The notes under the pieces were generated by a model that saw only the letters and a program-made list of their open reading frames with translations, was not told where the DNA came from and searched no databases. Below are positions 59,475 to 64,000 of a stretch of 64,000 nt of DNA, piece by piece (position 1 is the stretch's first letter; each line of letters opens with the position of its first letter). The translations under genes and the position numbers were made by a program. Source of the DNA: Ascaris suum (taxonomy: Eukaryota > Nematoda > Chromadorea > Rhabditida > Ascarididae); contig CM024180.1 of the NCBI GenBank assembly GCA_013433145.1, positions 1,116,001 to 1,180,000 on the forward strand, read 5' to 3'.

Positions 59475-61457
59475 TCCATCTCCCTCCTCTTTCAATCTGT
59501 GAATGTTGACAGCCGTTTGCTATGACAGAGATGGAAAATATTAAAAAATTTTACGCTCTTTTCGAAATTTTTAAATCAGAGAAATATGCCAAATGGTTTA
59601 GATTCAAACTAGGATGGGGCTATCCTGCAATATTTAGTTGCTACTGGATATCGACAAACGAATAGCAACTGGAATTTTTAATTGATGATTCGGATTTGTC
59701 GGCTGATTACCAATTCGACCCGCCGGACGTCCTGAAACGAATATTGGACGAATCGTCTTTCACGTATTCCCAGCCTATATTCCCATGATGATGGATCAGG
59801 TTTGTTCAAAACCTTGATATCGGTCGAATTGTAAGGGGTAGCTCGTCCAGTCGTCCAGGTCCCCTTGAGGTTGTGCACCCTTTATCCATTTGCGGCCTAG
59901 TAAACTGTGGGACGAACAGGTAGAAGGGCGAGCAGTTTATCACACTTGTACAATAAGGTGACAAAAAGTTGAGACTCGTTTATAAGGCTGGCTCCGATCG
60001 TCGGCACGACCCCATTGTCGCACCAGGCGAACTTCATGCTACCGCCAGTCACCTTGCGTACTCCAACGGCCAAAGGTAGGCCCATTCGGCCTCAAGACCA
60101 CTTTAGAAGCTGGAATGGATGCACGAGCACATCAACGTCTTTCATATCCTCACACTAGCCTCACGACACATGCTGGCAGCAATTCCACCTGTCTGTATGC
60201 TCTCTACCTTCGTTGACTTACCTTGCGCGGCACACTATTCCTGCTTGATCTATAGCCGACTGGTGTACCTTGCCGAATATGTGTATATTCTGTGTATTGC
60301 ATGTTAAGAATCACCGATTGTTGCTGTGCTCTTCCTTCCCTCCCCTCCTTCCCCCACGTCCCCATTCGTACCATTCTTTTGTTCTTGCATACATGTTACT
60401 GTTTCTCTGTGAAGGCTTCTATGTCCCCCCCCCCCTCCTTCTTCCCGTCCCCCTGCAGACACGTCGTTCAGTAAAAAACCGGTAGCAGCGCAATTTTTTC
60501 AGCCTTGAAACGATTTGCATAGTTTGTCGTTATAGGCAGCTCGGATTGCTTGATTGCGAGTGCTCCCTCGTCTTCGTCGTGCAGTCCGGATAGGATTGAA
60601 GGTCTCACGTAAAACGTCGTTCCACCACCACGTTTTCTGCAAAGCTCTAAACGCCAGCCACAAGCAAAATACTTCTCCACCTGACCTCTGCACCCGTTCT
60701 TCGGATAAAATGAGTGGAAAATGATTAAACGGGTGATCAAGATTCTGTTTTGAGCGTCGACATATTATAACTACTTAAGTTAACCTAGTCCCAATCTTAG
60801 TTTGTAACGATAACTGAGAAAATTTCAAGTTGTTTTATCAACCTTGCTGATGGAAAACTCGTCATATTCGTTTTTCTCTCTTATTTTTTTTCTTTTTCCA
60901 TTATTATTTCTATTCTTTGATACTTTCTCCATTTCTATATCCATATCTCGTTCTTTTAGGCTTTTTAATATTTTGATGAAAGTTTTACGTATTTTCAAGT
61001 TTATATTCGTACACTAAACCTATCCTTCTAATTGGAGAGGTATTAAAAGGTGAGTAGTTTTACCTTTCGGTTTTGGCGAGAACGCAATTGTTGATGAGAA
61101 TTTCCTCTCATCGGAAATATTAGAGATGTAACAATTTACCTAGGAAATATTCGAATATCATTTGCATGACGCTCGTATTTTTCAATAAGAAAATTTGCTA
61201 GTATGGAAGTTACCTGGAATAAATTATGAGCGAAAGAAGGCGAGAGCAATTCCCATCATATACCCCGACTCTTTCTCTTCACACACATGCCATATCGGCG
61301 CACCTTTCATATGAGTAAATAACTAAATTTGAGAACTTTCACGATGTTACGGCTAAATCTCCTTAGCCTAAGTGGCACTCTATGAGGTGGAATATGCGTT
61401 ACGACTATTGCACTTTGCAGTTGCCGGTAATCTTTATTTGCTGACTTGCTCATCAGG

Positions 61458-61712
61458 ATGGAAGTGGAATGTACGCCAATGCCATCTTCTTCATCCGGAG
61501 TCGACTCCACGACAAGCAAGCTCCGTCAACTTCGTGCTGAGTTGAATTTCTTACCGCGCACAGACGGATCATGCGCGTTGGAGCAAGGGAACACAGTGAT
61601 GTGGGCATCGGTGAATGGCCCTGGGGATGTGGCGTCGTCAAAACGGCTTGACGAAAAGCTCTACATCGAAGTCGTTTATCGACATGGTCAGAGCAATCTA
61701 TGCTCCGTTGAG
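61458..61712 (+). CDS. EXOSC5: EXOSC5 exon 1
   Basis: 85 codons from ATG to CSVE, donor GAG|GTGAGT. A Ser-rich leader of about 20 residues precedes the RNase PH fold. The ATG is one base after CATCAG, a likely trans-splice acceptor. Confidence 0.85.
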
Positions 61713-64000
61713 GTGAGTGTCAACTCTTGTGATGCTGTGGGGTGAAGGAAGATGAGGAGAGCCAAATTACTTGTCCATTTCAGGAGTTTGGAGGTGATCT
61801 AGAATAGGTTGGTCAAATCCTATCCCCCCCCTCCCCTACCATGGAGGCTAGGACTAGGTTTAATTCAGGTCCATCTGAGTTTTTCCACTTCTGGTTTCAG
61901 CATATACTAATGCCTCCAGCTGTAACTGGGTGCATCTATTTTGCATGTGCTGGTAGAAGCGGATCGCCTAGCCAAATGATGAATTCCTAAGCGGAGTTCC
62001 TGCTTCCGTATATCCGTGGCATTATTACCCTTAGATGCTGTACTACAGATAGGGACCTAAGGAACATTATCGAATCGACCAGGCATTTTATATATTCTTT
62101 TCATGCAAAAATGTTTTCTCATTCCATACCATGAGCCGGCCTTCAAGAGATAGCAGCGAAATTGTGGCCGTAGAAAGCCCGAAGGATGTATTCCGAAAAT
62201 GTTTAGGTTCTCCAATATTATTTTGCGCTATAATTGATTTGTTTGATATTGATAGGACTTTTAATCTATATCGATCGACGGTGATAAAATGTTTTTATCA
62301 ATCATCATTGCTCTTATTGTTGTTACTTTTCAAGCTTTCCTATAAATGACAGCACAAATTTTCCGTCCACTATCGGCGGACAGGTATATAGAACGTGAAT
62401 AAAATATTATTGAATATTTTAGAGGAGACTTATTTCAAGAAATTAGCCTACATTTGTGATGTAAATGTTGCAAACATAATGAAAATACATGAAATTATTA
62501 TGGCAATATTTTGGAATATCGTACGATGGTTAATTATTGGTGCCGAAAATATTACATTTCCGATTTTGCTTACAAAACTATCCATCTGTCATTAGTAGAG
62601 ATTGAGCACCACCATACGTTATGGTATTTAAAATTCATTTGATACGGTAACCTATAACTTTAATAACTTCGAAGTTGATGAAAGTGAACGTATCTTATAA
62701 ACTCGGAGAAAATTTCTTCCTCAATGAAAACCTTCTTCCGTCCCACCCCCCCCCCCCCCCCCCCCACCCTCCACCCGCCTCCTCCTCTCCATGTCTTTTT
62801 GCTTCATAGAAAAATGTGATGGAACTTTCAGCTGTGCACTTTTATTTATGAAGTGATACAGCAGTGTTTCGAGGCGACTTCATGCAATAAAAGGAACGTT
62901 TTTTCTCCTTCGAATAATTGCGCAATAGCAAGTGAATTTATCTCTTCCTGCTTGAGGGAATAATTACAGAGGGTTGATATTCGATGTCTTCATGTATGCG
63001 ATATTAATCAAGAAGCAAACGTTGATTATTTTATTTTATTCATAGGAGAATAGAATTCTCTCATCGATAATTCAGCAAACGGTCGACACAGTACAATATC
63101 CGCATAAGATGCTCGCTGTTACCGTACAGGAGATGCAAAGTGATGGATCAGAGGTAATCAATCAATCAATCAATCAATCTCCTTTGTTCATTTTTAACGC
63201 TATAATAGCCACCACGATGTAGGGTACATCTATGGGCGTCATTGAATGGGAGAGAGTGAGTTAGAAGTTAGTGGCCACTTTTGGTGCTAGGACGACATAA
63301 GTGGTCATTTGTCTTTGGCTGTATTTAGGCGTCCCTTACCTTGGCTTCTGAGTCAAGATTTAAAAGAGGTCTATGATCGGTCCATTCACAACTTGACCTC
63401 TTTCTTTCATTGTTTCTGCTTGTTTTAGTTTCTGTTTTGCTGTTGTGATTATTCGCAAAATCCACTGTTCACTCACTTTTACGAATATTTGATGTCATTC
63501 CTTAAAAATCCTTCAATAGAAGTTCGTCGAAATCACTCATCTTCAAAGGAAAGTCACTCTTTTCCGCATCTTTCCTTTTTCAAAATAACAGTGAATTATC
63601 TACGGGACTGCATAAGTCTTTATAGACGTCGGTTGAAAGGACCAGCTCGAAGATTCATTTCTCCAATCTCCGACTCTCTTGCTATAGTTGTACGTGCTCT
63701 AGCATGTCCATGGTAGATTTATTTTCCCCAAGAATGAACGAGACGGCTTTTTCGACCTTTGAGCTCAGCAGATCCTGTCAACACTCTTCCCGAACCTTTT
63801 TATATTCCATCCGAATATTTAGAGAAACCATGATTGCATATTGTTTTGTTAGCCGAGGTAATCACGATTCACTTATCAAAGTTTGTGGTGGAAATTCAGA
63901 TGGCCGCGGTGTAACTTCCGCATGTTTGGCGTTGCTTGATTCGGGCATTATAATGAATGGAATATTTTGCGGTGTATGCGTGGCACATTGCGGTGATACG
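61458..64000 (+). CDS. EXOSC5: Exosome subunit RRP46/EXOSC5 (RNase PH fold), 5' part
   Basis: Exons 61458-61712, 63046-63153 and 63900 to the window edge; the gene continues outside. RRP46 is one of six RNase PH-like subunits of the RNA exosome ring (C. elegans CRN-5). Evidence: LRAELNFLPRTDGSCALEQG matches the family N-terminus (bulk strand, then R-x-DGS-x-x-x-x-QG), followed by NGPGDV and a KLYIEV strand. Exon 2 has IIQQTVDTVQYPHKMLAVTV and QSDGS. Exon 3 has TSACLALLDSGI and IFCGVCVAHCGDT, equivalent to the conserved ACMALVDAG region. Exons 1 and 2 join in phase 0 (GAG|GTGAGT, TTCATAG|GAG). Exon 2 ends in phase 0, but the clear exon 3 frame needs one extra base, so the junction is one base out. 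ATG 61,458 follows CTCATCAG. Confidence 0.85.
62746..62765. repeat. Poly-C run in EXOSC5 intron 1
   Basis: About 20 C in a row, followed by ACCCTCCACCC. Confidence 0.95.
63046..63153 (+). CDS. EXOSC5: EXOSC5 exon 2
   Basis: 36 codons, ENRILSSIIQ to MQSDGSE, between acceptor TTCATAG and donor GAG|GTAATC. It is equivalent to the helix and strand before the conserved Ala/Cys-rich helix. A short (ATCA)n repeat starts right after the donor. Confidence 0.85.
63155..63179. repeat. (AATC)n tetranucleotide repeat
   Basis: Five to six AATC units immediately after the exon 2 donor of EXOSC5. Confidence 0.9.
63900..64000 (+). CDS. EXOSC5: EXOSC5 exon 3 (truncated by window end)
   Basis: After acceptor GGAAATTCAG the frame GRGVTSACLALLDSGI, then MNGIFCGVCVAHCGDT, runs off the edge. 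It aligns with the family helix and following strand. Entering it from exon 2 requires phase 1, whereas exon 2 ends in phase 0. Confidence 0.75.

Noticed and set aside
59678..60740. Minus-strand frames of 62-90 codons in a less AT-rich island
   Set aside because: Two share a phase but are separated by stops, alternative frames are equally open, and no domain is recognised. Kept only as a note in the intergenic entry.
62131..62349. 72-codon plus-strand frame within EXOSC5 intron 1
   Set aside because: The EXOSC5 alignment needs no exon between exons 1 and 2; the end is hydrophobic AT-rich noise.

Overview
The window is eukaryotic, AT-rich and intron-rich, and it reads as nematode nuclear DNA. 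Three genes support this. A rab-3 gene encodes a protein that looks like nematode RAB-3 up to its C-terminal CNC prenylation motif. A cuticle-type collagen gene has the nematode layout: N-terminal membrane anchor, RSRR cleavage site, interrupted Gly-X-Y blocks flanked by cysteines, and a CPCPPR end. The 5' end of an exosome RRP46/EXOSC5 gene lies at the right edge. Several start codons sit just downstream of a splice acceptor (TTTCAG, TTTTTAG, CATCAG), as expected for spliced-leader trans-splicing or a non-coding first exon. The genus cannot be fixed from sequence alone. Long introns and base composition are compatible with a chromadorean, possibly spirurid, worm, but that is inference.

Layout. 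1-4,490: AT-rich, no supportable gene. 4,499-12,360 (minus): rab-3, four exons, phases all consistent, introns of about 2.0, 1.0 and 4.1 kb. Its first intron holds a cluster of TGACG/CRE sites and a possible opposite-strand nested gene. 12,400-45,100: a 33 kb gene-poor stretch with long TA tracts, a ~300 bp inverted-repeat (MITE-like) element, twin palindromes, a tRNA-like relic, one candidate two-exon small gene (28,371-28,984, minus) and scattered coding-like islands that I cannot name. 45,151-45,354 (minus): a 67-residue secreted six-cysteine peptide gene. 47,500-50,100 (minus): coding-like islands with broken frames. 50,832-56,476 (minus): the cuticle collagen gene, whose last exon carries a ~1.5 kb minisatellite encoding a long Gly-His-Gln-Ala-rich tail after the normal collagen end. 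56,500-61,450: TA tracts and unassigned sequence. 61,458-64,000 (plus): RRP46/EXOSC5, three exons seen, cut by the window edge.

One theme runs through the window. rab-3 is intact to the base. The collagen exon 4, the collagen tail and the RRP46 exon 2/3 junction are each one base out of frame, in places where homology or phase says the protein should continue. This could mean indel errors in a long-read assembly, real allelic damage or pseudogenes. The two leading candidates for novelty are the repeat-encoded collagen tail and the small six-cysteine secreted peptide. No operon, CRISPR, rRNA or intact tRNA was found.
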